Assembly (NCBI GenBank): GCA_030248065.1
Contig: JASAMV010001944.1
Location: forward strand, 110,635-174,634
DNA length: 64,000 bases
Reading direction: 5' to 3'
Origin: Rhynchonema sp. JSB1_4
Lineage: Eukaryota > Nematoda > Chromadorea > Monhysterida > Xyalidae
Below the pieces are notes generated by a model that ran no database searches, was not told the origin of the DNA, and saw only the letters and a program-made list of their open reading frames with translations. Position 1 is the stretch's first letter. Each line of letters starts with the position of its first letter. Made by a program: the position numbers and the translations under genes. Shown one piece after another: positions 45,657 to 63,924 of the stretch.

Positions 45657-46716
45657 TGGCACACACGAAGGAAACAAAGCTGAGAAGCACTGAAACGTCA
45701 ACAAGGACATGGACAGGTTAGGGTTGCACAGTGACACTGGAAGCAATAGCAAAGGGTCGGACACCCACACACACATTCACAAACCGATATTGACTATTCA
45801 TGACGAAACGCACTTTATTTTATGCCCGAAAACTTGGATCTCTCATGCAACTGCGACAAAAAGGTCATAGAACTGGCGAAACCGAATTCACATAAGAATA
45901 TCGCAATCGCAACCGGTTCCCATTACGTGCATACAGCCATTAGGTTAATTTAGATCGGATTCGGTACCCTGTCACTACAACTTCAGTGCACCAATATGTA
46001 TCTGTACCCACAACAACCGATTTGCGAAAGCGATGACAATGAACAGCAAAATACCACGATTGTGTGGAGTGGACACAGTAGCAAAGAGTGATAACAATAC
46101 ATACAACTGCAGGGAAATCAATCGGATACACGAAAAAACAAATTTTTAGGCTGTTACCTACTACATAAATACAGAACGACAATAATTAACACCACACAAC
46201 GTGATTACACGTATATAACAGCATTGATGTGATTTCAAATACGAACGGCCTGTTTTGAGTAATTGAAGTTGTATACATAAATTCAAATTTTCCTCAAAAC
46301 CAACCACGGCATGGTTATGATATAAACTAGCAAAATGCGTTATCACGCAATTCAACCAACAGGTTAATGAACGCTAAATGTAGCAATAATGTATATCACG
46401 TCACATCAATGAATAACCGAAGAAAAAATTGTCTATATTTTGTGCGCTTATTGTAACAGACCGAGAGTTGAGTCCCATTTTGTTGTGTAGTTCGCCGGTG
46501 GGATTGGTTTGGTTGACTTCATACTTTGTAGTTGTAGGAGTGTTAGAATTCAGCACACAAGAACACAATTAACCGAGTCGCAGCGCTGCAAATCAGAAAT
46601 ACTTGTTCACGATGATATTCAACTTCACAATTTCAAATCGACCATCAAAACTCCTTGCGACTAATATCTTTTTAATAAAGCAATTTAGTAGCAGAGACAC
46701 CACGTGCTAAACTACA
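45657..46716. other. Intergenic spacer, ankyrin gene to PP2A subunit 3' end
   Basis: About 1 kb between two minus-strand genes. No coding exon or clear repeat is seen; it should contain the PP2A subunit 3' UTR and the ankyrin gene promoter. Confidence 0.6.
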
Positions 46717-54239
<7,523 letters not shown>

Positions 54240-54272
54240 GTTTATTTAGTCCAGATTCGTCCTTCACCAAGT
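54240..54272 (-). promoter_or_regulatory. Putative 5' UTR with trans-splice-type acceptor of the PP2A subunit gene
   Basis: On the minus strand GTTTTCAG ends at 54273 and leaves a 33-nt leader before the ATG at 54239. No in-window donor is obvious, so a spliced leader is an inferred partner. Confidence 0.4.
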
Positions 54273-54629
54273 CTGAAAACTGTGTGCATTTTCAAAACAA
54301 GATGTCGACTCCAAATCGAAAACAATTTGACGAAAGCTTTGATTACACCCCTCCCTCGATAAAAGTTACAAGCGGGGATAAAAATTCTCGGTTCCCTTCC
54401 CCTCCCCCAAAAGTACTACCCTGCCCGGTATTGGTATTATTGAGGGTCAAAACAAGTGGTGTTGAGCCTAGGCATAGTCCACCCAATCCCAATCTATCTA
54501 TCGTTAACACACTGACCAAGCACCACACTGGTCAAAACCATTATTTTGGACCAAAAATCTCCAAAAAATGAGATTTGTGCAGCCGCGTGCAGCGTACGTA
54601 TATGACCCGATGGACCCAATGGACCCGGT

Positions 54630-55560
54630 TCAGAGGTGTCAATCGGGTCGGGTTTGGCCGGCCCGGCCCGGCACGCAACCCCTGACAGGTCGGCTCGGCC
54701 CGGCCCGACCATGGAAAACATCGGCCCGGCCCGGCTCGGCCCGACAGTGTAGGCCGGAAAGTGTAGGCCGGAAGAATACTGATCTTTTTTGTCAAAAAAA
54801 CAAAAAATTCTGATGGATTCGGCAACTTGTAGTACTTGTTTATCTGGCAACTTTTTCATTGAAAGCAATCATTTTTTAGCCAAAAAAAATGGGTTCAGAA
54901 AAATCGCAAAAATTACGAAAATTTTTTGGAAAACTGACCCAAACAATTCAGGCCGGGCCGAGCTTTGACCGCCTCGGGTCTCGGGTCTCGGGTCGGGCCG
55001 GGCCGGGCCGGAGATTTGGGGGATCGGACCGGCCAAACCCGGCCCGATTGCGACCTCTATAAACACACTTTCCGCAGAAATTGTTCGCAAACTTTGGCTT
55101 TTTGACGATTTTTTCCTTTGACCCCATAATCGGCCTTTGGCTCGGGCCGGGCTGCGATGCGATTTTGGACTTTTAAATCGGACCGGGCTGGGCCGGGCCG
55201 GGGCTGATTTCAGGGTTAGTTAGGCTTTCTTTTCAGGCCCAACCGGTCCGACCTCTCGGGCGGGGGTCGGGGTGCCCGGCCCGAATTTTTTGTTCAGATT
55301 TAACCCAATTTTTGCGATTTTTAGCCTATTTTTTTGGTTGAAAATTCATTGTTTTCCATGAAAAAGTCGTCAGATAGACAATACTGATCACTTACTTGCC
55401 GAATCCGTCAGAAATTTTAGTATTTTTTGACAAAAAAAATCCCTACTTTTTCAGTAAAATAAGTCACTTCAGAAGCTTCGGGCCGGGGTGCTCGGCCCGG
55501 CCCGGCCCGGCCCGAGCCAAAAGCCAAAAATCGCCGAGGTCGGGCCGGCCAGATTGCGTG
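54630..55560. repeat. GGCCCGG-rich repeats
   Basis: Three clusters of CGGCCCGGCCCGG-type sequence (about 54640-54760, 54950-55060 and 55140-55280) and one at 55480-55560, in both orientations and separated by A/T-run sequence. This compositionally extreme block lies upstream of the PP2A subunit gene. Frames read through it are Gly/Pro/Arg-rich artefacts. Confidence 0.75.
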
Positions 55561-55817
55561 CGACCTCTGCTTTGAGGGGCTCTATTCCGGGGGGCTGGGG
55601 GCTCTATTAATTCTCTCGTTTCAGGCTTTGAATCAGGCGTGGACATGAGAAATGTACACAGGTCTTCCTGGCTGGGGCCTAAGCCTAAGCCTGAATCGAA
55701 GCCTGAGCCAAAAGTTGAACGAAAGAGAAATCCCTCCCGATGAGCCGGAGTTTTGGCCAAATCTCTGACTGACCGAGACCGTTCTTTCTTTCGTTATTCC
55801 GTGCGGAGGAGGTACTG

Positions 55818-56118
55818 TATAAAGGCAGTCTACAGGAGGTTGTCACTCAGCCCCCGAATACCGTAACCCACCGCAAGCGAGATCGTTGCGAGACCCATGC
55901 TGATCGCTGCTTATCGACACGTGTATTAGCGGCAGCAAGCTGGAAATTGTCATCGTGCGCGTCGATCACCAAAACTTGGAAATGTTGGTTGGTGTTGGCG
56001 CTAACATGCAAAACATAGATAAAAAACAAAATGGTCTCGACACGATCTTTGCAGATCAAAATTACGGTGGGTTACGGTATTCGGGGGCTGAGTGACAACC
56101 TCCTGTAGACTGCCTTTA
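55818..56118. mobile_element. MITE with about 53-bp terminal inverted repeats
   Basis: The left end reads TAAAGGCAGTCTACAGGAGG and the right end CCTCCTGTAGACTGCCTTTA, continuing inward to CGAATACCGTAACCCACCG and its complement. TA dinucleotides flank both ends (GTA before, CGTA after), as expected for a Tc1/mariner-type target, though TA is also inside the repeat. Interior about 200 bp without coding capacity. Confidence 0.8.
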
Positions 56119-56205
56119 CGTATGTAAATCGTGCCGGGAAGACTCATTATAAATAAAACGGATTAAACGGATTAACCGGATTAAACGGATTTTTGCGTGC
56201 TGGGG

Positions 56206-56511
56206 GGAAGACTCATTATTTCTTTGCAAATAAAACGGATTAAACGGAATCCAGCTGGAACTTGGTCCTGAACCAATGTTTGGGCTCAGGCTTGAGTTCA
56301 GGCTTAGGCTTAGGCTTACGCTCACGTTTAGGCATATATGTTGGCTTCAGTCTTGGCTCAGGCTTAAACTTAGGCTTAGGCTTGGGCTGATTACACGCCG
56401 GGCACATACAACATGCATAATGAGTCTTCCTGGGAAACGGCCCTGGGGGGAAAACTCATTACGGGGATTCCGTTTAATCCGTTTTATTTTCAAAGAAATA
56501 ATGAGTCTTCC
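56206..56511. mobile_element. MITE with about 48-bp TIRs carrying GGCTTA repeats
   Basis: The left end reads GGAAGACTCATTATTTCTTTG followed by AAATAAAACGGATTAAACGG; the right end is its complement ending AATGAGTCTTCC. The interior (56280-56395) is a degenerate six-base repeat (GGCTTA, GGCTCA, GGCTTG). Extra pieces of the same end sequence lie at 56136-56165 and 56549-56561. Confidence 0.75.
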
Positions 56512-56567
56512 CGCCAGAGCCTCTGCAGGATAAACTGATTACAATAGTAATGAGTCTTCCATCAACC

Positions 56568-56779
56568 GAAATTTGCGAACCAGCACCTGCGTTGTGTCGA
56601 TCCGTGATGCCCTCAGCAGAGCTGCTAGATTTTCCAAGGCAAGCAAAGCAAGAACACAGACTGATGCATGACCATATTTACATGGTTGATGGTTCTTGCT
56701 TTGCTTGCCTTGGAAAATCTAGCAGCTCTGCTGAGGGCATCACGGATCGACACAACGCAGGTGCTGGTTCGCAAATTTC
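56568..56779. repeat. Perfect 88-bp inverted repeat (long hairpin)
   Basis: Positions 56568-56655 are the exact reverse complement of 56692-56779, with a 36-base loop between. The arms begin GAAATTTGCGAACCAGCACC and end CAAGCAAAGCAAGAAC at the loop. All 88 pairs match on manual comparison. Confidence 0.93.
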
Positions 56780-57606
56780 CTGAACAAACAGAGAAACCTA
56801 GGGACTAATCTCCATAAGTAGCTGAAGTTCTGTTTTCACATCATCCTAAATTACAATTTCATGATTATCATTCTGTTCTGTTCTGATCGATTGTGCCTTT
56901 GTTCTCGTCGTCAAACGTTGCTATTTGCCGTTTTCAATATTTTAGAGGTGAGTCTCGTCCTGGTATGTTGCTGTCATTTGTTCTCAATTTATTTCCACAT
57001 TAATGTTGTTTGCCGTGTCCCGGGTGTTTCCGGTTCTTTTGTTGGTCACTGTGAAAACGAAGAAAATAAAACTTGAAACTTGAAGTTTGTTGCGTGCCAT
57101 GACGTTCCTTCAATTTCAACAGCCAATGACTTTTATTTTCTGTGGAACTCTCGTTTATTGTGAAAACGTCTTGCTTCAGCTGGTGTTGTGTGTGTGTGTG
57201 TTTGCAGCCAGAATAACTGATTTGTTCACAAACAGAATCCGGCTGGTATTTTGCATTCATTTGTTTCATCATCTTGTTTTTCACTAACAAACTCAACAAA
57301 TGTGCAAACTTTGACAATGCTCTTTTACTACGCTCTAATCAACATACATTCATGAGGTGGCCAAATCTCACACAATGATGTTGTATAAAAGTAACACAGA
57401 ATAGTGATGAGTTAGAGAGAATATGAAACACAGAATAGTGATGTTTCAGTAGTGCACGATGAAGGTGTCCCAGGGCATCTTGCAAGTTGCTTACTTCCTG
57501 AAACAGAAAGAAATGGTTATTAATATGCACATGCCGCCTCCTCTGACCCTAAAAGGTAATAACGTAAGAATAGGTTACATTGCCCAGAAGTGAGCAAGCA
57601 ATAAAC

Positions 57607-57857
57607 TTACAGCCAGAACGGGTTGTAGGCGATCGGGGCCGAGTAGATCGGGCTGAAAATGCACGGCTAATATACTAAATTTATATAAACAGGATCCAAA
57701 TTTACTAAACGCAAACCACAAAGAAGAAAATCTATCAAACTTACGCAGCAGCGAACGCATACGGATTGTATCCGAATCCATAGCTCCACCAGGCCTGTGC
57801 TGTGGGGGCAACGACGGCCAACAGAGCCAAAACAGCCAGAACGATCAGGCAACGCAT
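57607..57857 (-). CDS. Short secreted aromatic-rich peptide (52 aa)
   Basis: Two exons, 57745-57857 and 57607-57652, joined in phase 2 (donor GTAAGT, acceptor TTTTCAG), encode 52 residues. The signal peptide is clear: MRCLIVLAVLALLAVVAPTA followed by QA. The predicted mature 30 residues are rich in Tyr, Trp, Phe, Pro and Ala (WWSYGFGYNPYAF, then APIYSAPIAYNPFWL), with YNPYAF/YNPFWL as a near-repeat. There are no dibasic sites or cysteines, so it is more like a cuticle-associated or antimicrobial-type short peptide than a polyprotein; that is by composition only. If the intron is retained the frame stops at once after FAAA. A TATA box lies at 58221-58227 and a TTTTAG acceptor at 57907, 48 nt before the ATG. 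Confidence 0.66.
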
Positions 57858-58220
57858 GTTGAATCGGTTGAGTTCAGTTGAGATTTTACGAAGGAAGAGA
57901 TCGAGCCTAAAAGTTGCAGGAAATTTTGGCATGTATGTGTATCGAAAGCTGACAGTTTGATGCTCATTTGAAATGTACGTGAAAATCAGTTGACCACAGC
58001 AACGGTGCAGTAGGTTCACGATCACAGGATGCATACATAAAAAGAATTCCATAATACAGTAATCTAGCACAGTAATAACGCGCATATAAATAGATACAAT
58101 TCTAAAACAAGCAAGAGCCCCCAAAATCAACCCAAATTATTTCTCGCCGACCAAGCCTCCAAGGAAGTCTTCAGAAGTGAGTTTGAAAGCGAATGCTTTT
58201 TTATGAGAATTTGCTTCTCT

Positions 58221-58227
58221 ATTTATA
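58221..58227 (-). promoter_or_regulatory. TATA box of the 52-aa peptide gene
   Basis: Minus-strand GGTATAAATAGAG is an excellent TATA match. Initiation would be expected about 30 nt further on (near 58195), leaving a leader of about 290 nt that could be removed at the acceptor at 57907. Confidence 0.55.
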
Positions 58228-59300
58228 CCGTTTGCGACCGCTGAAAACTAGTTGATTTAATTTATTCCGCGATTTTTTCGTTTCTTTCTTTGAACGTCAA
58301 TGCTTATTGTTTTATTATGAACACGTCTGGAACACCAGAATGTCCTAATGCATCAATAGTTGCATATAATTCGTACATACTTCATTCTTTAACTTTAACG
58401 ACGATTAAAAAAAAGAGACAAAAAACAATGTCTTCATCACAGAGAAGTGTCACAAAAACTTGTCTGCCCTCGACTTGTGCCGCTTTTTTACAAAAAACCA
58501 AGCACAACCTATACATTGTGGTATGTATACCTACAAAAGCGCATATGTTCACATCACCGCGCACGAAAATTTGACGTGTTTACGTTCGAATGAGCACTAA
58601 ATAATCGCCGACCGAATCGGATATTTTTTTCGAAATGAAGATCTGGTTTTTTTGCTTTTCTTTGCGCTTCAAAAATGTTAATCGAGTATCTTTCATGACA
58701 CTCAGTCTGTATAGTTGTTTTTCTGTTTCGCGAGCCCTGGGCCCTACAATCTCGTTCTCCGAGAGAACAATGAACAAATTCTCGCTTGTTGATTGGCTGC
58801 TGACCTCGCGGGCTTTGTTCTTTTTGTTCTCACAGGGAGCGAACTGAGTTAGGGCCAAATAACTCGAAACAACTCATTGCTGTTCAGAGAGCAATGCATT
58901 TAGAAACACTGATTGCTGATTGCCCCAACAGATGAAAACAAAATGTAAGCTATTCGAATGTGTTGTGAAAGAATGAAACAAACAAAGAATGAAGAAGCAA
59001 ACGTTGTCGAACTTCAATGTGAGGTCCGTACCGAGCTCAAAAAGAAGTAACTCAAATAAACGGCTTAGCCGTCCCAAGCATGACCGGATTTGAACGGAAA
59101 CTCGTTTGTGTGCCACTGTAAACTTTCAAAGTTCTGCCACCCACGCCGTTCCAATTTTCATTTATGACATCCACCACCCGGACATTTATGACATGCAGTA
59201 CTGCAGTGTAGATACATGTACCTAACCGGGTAATGTTACCAAATCACGACAAGATGATAAAAACGCATTTTGGGTGCAACAATCATGCACGAAAACTGTT

Positions 59301-59373
59301 CGCTCCTGGGTGTACCTTGAACCACCAACCTTTGGTTAACAGCTGAACGTTCGATCGACTGCGCCACGGAAAC
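59301..59373 (-). pseudogene. tRNA-Asn(GUU)-like pseudogene or SINE head
   Basis: The minus strand begins GTTTCCGTGGCGCAGTCG and contains the anticodon-arm sequence CTGTTAACC and TTGGTGGTTCAAG, all close to eukaryotic tRNA-Asn. The anticodon stem has two mismatches, the T-arm carries extra bases and the 3' acceptor strand does not pair with the 5' one, so it is not a functional tRNA. Confidence 0.6.
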
Positions 59374-61494
59374 AGTGATGTCCCCGCGCCCACGAGTGAA
59401 CTTGAATCCAGTTGCCATACCATATTTGGCATCGAAAAATTGCACTGCCTTCACTTACCCGTGTTTTTTTAGAACAAAAACTCAACCTCAAACTGTATTC
59501 CATCTTTGTGTCCAACCATCTGACGTCATGTCAGTCAATTAAGGTGCCATTTCGCGTGGGCAAAATCGTGGATAGGTCCCCAAAATAGCGAGCAGGTGAG
59601 CGACTAACCGTTGGTTAATTTTGTCATGATCCGGCTTATCAACCGTAACATGCTTGACCTAAACAACGAAACAAACCGGCCTGAATTGTGCATATCTGCT
59701 GTATTACCATGCAAATGAGTTATCAGGAAAGGTATACCCACTCGACCTGGCTGTTTTCTCATTTCTTGACCAGATTACTATTATTATTATCATGGCACCC
59801 GGCCATTATGAGGTTCATGCAGGGCTCAAATAAAATATTTATGACAGCAGCTTGTATGATATGTTTTTCAAAAGTTGGGGTTTGTCTTCTGCATGTGTAG
59901 GGTGACCCATTAAGTAGGGAAACCCTTTTGAGAGTCCAGACCTCATCCCTACTTTTTCAGTTTGAGAGAAATTTCGCGCCTCATTCGGAAGCCCAGGAGA
60001 TCTGTTCTTTCTGTTAAAAGTTGAACGAATTATTGATGAATGTGTTTATGCATTACAGGACGGTTATTTAAAACTCGATTTTTATAATTTTGTGTGTCCT
60101 TCTATCTCATCTTCACACTATCAGTTCGCCCAATCACAACCCTATTTGTACGCAAATAAAAGAGTTGGGATGCATCATTTACGGTGCTGTTGATCGGCAA
60201 AACGTCAATGAATTTCTCTGTCAACTCGTCCAAACCGCGTGTGGCCGCGCACTTTCTCGCAGTTCAAGTCCATATCCTCTACCAAACGGCGAGCTGATCG
60301 CCGAATATCGTATTTCAATCGAGTATCATTGTCGGCTGTCGACTGCCGACCACTTTTCGATTGATCTTGCACACTTTAGTCCCATCAAACCTCTTGCTGA
60401 CCTTCCAGATTACACTCTTGGTGGGGATTCAGGGCAGCGCTTGTAAAGCTTTGAATACTGATGACGGATTTTGTCTCGATTTCTCGTGAAACGATAAAAA
60501 CATGTTCTTCTATCGTAAACTGACAACGGGCATCATGTTGCTACACAAAGACAGAGCAAGAAATAATTATCAGCTGCGCCTAATTATAAAACACCAGCTC
60601 CCAGCCTCTGGCTCAGTGTTTCGGACGTGCTTTTTTGTTAGCGCGTGTAAGCAGCTAAAATGCGACTGAACTGTTTGGCTGGTTGCGTAGCTTATTTGTC
60701 AAAAACATTATCAATTGAAGTTCTTACACAACAAACTAGATCGCTTGGGCTTCAGAATGAGGTACAAACTGTCTCTGAAGCTGTAAGCACGTTTGGCCTC
60801 TTAAATGAATTCCGCACTTTTTGGGTCATACTGTATGTGGGTGCAAAGCACCACGCTCAGGTATGTAAGTCATGTCCGTCCCCGTCTTCGCCTCCAAATT
60901 ACCTGCTACGTGTGCAAGAGCAAGTCAACGTCACACACGGATATTACATGATATACGTGTGTACATATACGTATTTCAGAAAAATTTTTATAGCTGCGGG
61001 CAAGTGCTGAATTTTTTATTCAAGTTTATCGTCGGAAGCCGACCGATTGGTGCGCTTGATTATTGGCTATATACTGTCAGCAGCACAAATGTGATGATGT
61101 TTCACATGCAATTTGTCGTCGCGTGCCGAAGTGTTCAGGAATATGATATAATCGCAGTCTGATATAGGATAAGGATTTTCCAAGTTTGGTTTCAACGGTC
61201 CTCATTCTCCTGGTTAACTGTATGCTCCGCTTTTTACGAGCACCTTAATTTTATTCTTTATTGTCCACCGACGCGTTGTGACACTGACTGTTGCCATGCG
61301 CGATTCCTCCGAGACACATGCATGGCTCATGATGACTGGACTTTATTTTTTCGTAGGTAATCCAAGACTTGACATTTTAAGCACGACTATCTTGCTTTTT
61401 GGTCAACCAGTAAGTACAAGGGCAGCAACCTTGCGCTCGTCACATGGGCGAAAATAAAGTTACTTTGGTCACGTGGCTATTATTGTATTAAGGA

Positions 61495-61945
61495 TAGGGT
61501 TCACACGGGATCGCAAGTCCGAGACCGGGATCACGATCGGGACAAACTCCATAAATTTTCAGGCTCGGGATTGGAAAAACGTTCGGGATCGGAATTAGGC
61601 AAAAGTTTAGGGTCGGGAGCAGGATCAATGCAATTGTTTTTAATCGTGTAAGATCTGTGAGATTTTGTGGCTTTTTCAAAATGTTTAGCACTCGAAGTCA
61701 GTTGAAAGTCTTTTATGAACGAAACTGATGTACAAATAAGCGATTTTGAGTCAAAATATACAACGTGATAAAAAATGAACAATTTTCTGAGAAAAATAAC
61801 GAAAGAACTACGAATGGTTGAAGGCGTTTAATCCCGAACAATTTTTTTGAAATCCAGATCGGAATCGGGATTTATTTGGAATTTTCGGGATCGGTGTCCA
61901 AAAACACTTCGGGTTCGGGATCGGGATTCCGTTTGAACCTTAATT
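61495..61945. repeat. Dispersed GGGATCGGGA repeat
   Basis: Clusters of CGGGATCGGGA/TTCGGGATCGG at 61495-61620 and 61855-61945 flank a unique AT-rich piece. Shorter related clusters occur at 6895-6960 and 9655-9735, either side of the foldback transposon. Confidence 0.55.
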
Positions 61946-63378
61946 AAGGATATTTCTACATTTACTGATGCCACTAATTTCGACTAGCGTAAAAGTTCCT
62001 TATTATCTGTCTGAGAGCAAGGCTAAAACTGCTTGAAATTCTGGTCACTTGACATGACCAAGGAAAGACCGAACAGGACCAATCACCAGTTTGATTTCTC
62101 TCAATATCTTATTCACAGGGTGTCTCGTCCGAGCAAAACGCTTGGTTCACAATCAAGTGAATCAAAAGTGTCAAAAAAGAACATAGCAAAAAAACCTGAA
62201 AAGCAAATGCTGCTTTGTAACACGAGCAATGAGGAGGGCCCAGGCCGTTTCATTCACTGCATTCCATTTGTCGTCTTTTTCGTTTTTTTGTCATTTTATG
62301 CGTGCAAGACACTCAGATTTGAAAGTCACCACAATTTCCATCCAGAACCGTCTGACCACAAAATTCATTTTATAATCCAATTCGATACGCGATAAGGTTT
62401 ATATGCTGGGCTGTCTCTTGTTTTATAGCTGTTGGAATGAGCCGACAGTTTTTATGGTAACAGAAACATAGGACTGAACATCGGTTTCCCATGCTATGAA
62501 CTGAATGAGAATGAGCCATCATTATTGTTCGGTGCTCTCTAAAAGTGCGTCACAACAAAATTAAACGCAAAAAAATAAGATTGATTGGCAAATTTTAATC
62601 TAGTGATAATGCAGAGGCGGTGCACGTGCACACGCACGCTGACAATCGTCTGTTGCTGCCGTGAATTTGATGCACACATACAGTACGGTAGGCCTTTGAT
62701 TTGAACCATTCAATAAATTTCAAGAGATTAGTTTCAGTTCCCAAGATGTGGAAACTGGCACCAGAACTATGCGCTTAATACCAGTGCACAAAGGATCATT
62801 ACCTAGGTTCAGCTTCAAGTGGCATGCTTTCTCTGTCATGCATGACAGTGCGATACAACTACAGTATACGTTATTAATTAATCCAGTTTGACATTCAACT
62901 TTATTATTCTATCCAACCACATTTCGTGACTCCGTTAGTGGGTAGGTAATTGATAATTCCATGGTTCCATTATGCCAGAGTATGTACATATGTACTTGTT
63001 TCATTGCATCGTCAGGAACCTGGCCTCCTTGTTCGACAGGATTGATTGATTCCTTGTCTGTGGTTGATTGATTTTCGCATCGTTCATCCATGCGTCTTTA
63101 GTTACGATTGGTGCTGTTTACCGTAAGTAACGCGTCTTGACCACTGATCTCGTGTTTTAAGAGTCCTACAACATTAGCCAAACTGTTGATGTCAAAGCTT
63201 TATTGATCAACGATGACGCACATTGCCCCAAAGCTTTATATCCGATGGTTGCCAAAAATAGTTCAAATGAAATTTATTGTTAGCTGGATGCATATTTGCC
63301 ACCTACATATCGTTCTTCATTTAGTACATTTCTGATCTTTTCACTTCAGCAAGAGACCTTGGCCACGTGAGTGCAACA

Positions 63379-63924
63379 ATGAATTATTCACCGATCAGTC
63401 TGTCAATACTCGTTGTCGTGCACCTGTCCTTCGCTGCACTAACATATGGAGAGTGTGCAAAAAGGTGTTCAAACTCAATTTCTTTTTATATAAAAAATAA
63501 AAGGAAATGAATTAAAAAAACATTGTTGGCGTTTAGAGGAACCCTGACGTACGGTGACTGGTCCAAACGTGGCGCACTAACGTACGGAGGTTGGTCCAAA
63601 AGGTTGGTGTTCTGCCGGAAATTGGTGCGATTTTCTAATTACATAGTGTGTAGTGAAAAACAACACAAGCAGTGTGCCAAGCGCTCTCTATTTTTCAGAG
63701 GCGCACTAACTTATGGGGGTTGGTCGAAGCGTAGCCCATTGACCTACGGTGATTGGGCAAAACGAAGCGCTCTGACGTATGGCGGTTGGTCACGAAAGAA
63801 GCGCGCAGTCGATGAACCTCAACCAGAGTACGGCACGGCTGTTGACGCGCAGGCCCAGCGCAGACTTTTGCAATGTCAGGCGAAATTCGACAAAAAGATC
63901 CAGATGCTAGTTAAGAAAACACAG
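63379..63924 (+). CDS. Neuropeptide precursor with LTYGxWS repeats, 3' end probably outside window
   Basis: Exons 63379-63464, 63537-63602 and 63699-63924, with the first two junctions in phase 2. The signal peptide is MNYSPISLSILVVVHLSFA. Then come peptides between KR sites: ALTYGECA, GTLTYGDWS, GALTYGGWS twice, SPLTYGDWA and SALTYGGWS, the last followed by RKKR. A C-terminal segment (AVDEPQPEYGTAVDAQAQRR, then LLQCQAKFDKKIQMLVKKTQ) follows. No Gly precedes the cleavage sites, so the peptides would end in a free Ser or Ala rather than an amide. Both early introns split the Arg codon of a KR site, so exon 2 is a symmetric module of two peptides. A donor (CAG|GTATCT) at 63925 suggests further exons; without it the frame stops at 63957. 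A TTCAG acceptor lies at 63349. The family is not one I recognise; arthropod Trp-amide peptides are only superficially similar. Confidence 0.82.

Larger units (their letters stand above)
57858..63349. other. Intergenic region without a recognised gene
   Basis: Apart from the TATA box and a degenerate tRNA-like sequence there is nothing I can call a gene. Open frames of 92-120 codons (58580-58858 minus; 60090-60446, 60660-61010 and 62033-62395 plus) lack recognisable domains and are probably chance. A GGGATCGGGA-type repeat family occupies about 61495-61945. Confidence 0.5.

Noticed and set aside
54494..54868. Gly/Pro/Arg-rich frames near 54.5-55.1 kb
   Set aside because: They are translations of GGCCCGG repeats in several frames; no start or splice support.
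60090..60446. 118-codon plus-strand open frame
   Set aside because: Reasonable composition but no domain, no matching exons and no clear signal peptide. Too weak to call a gene.
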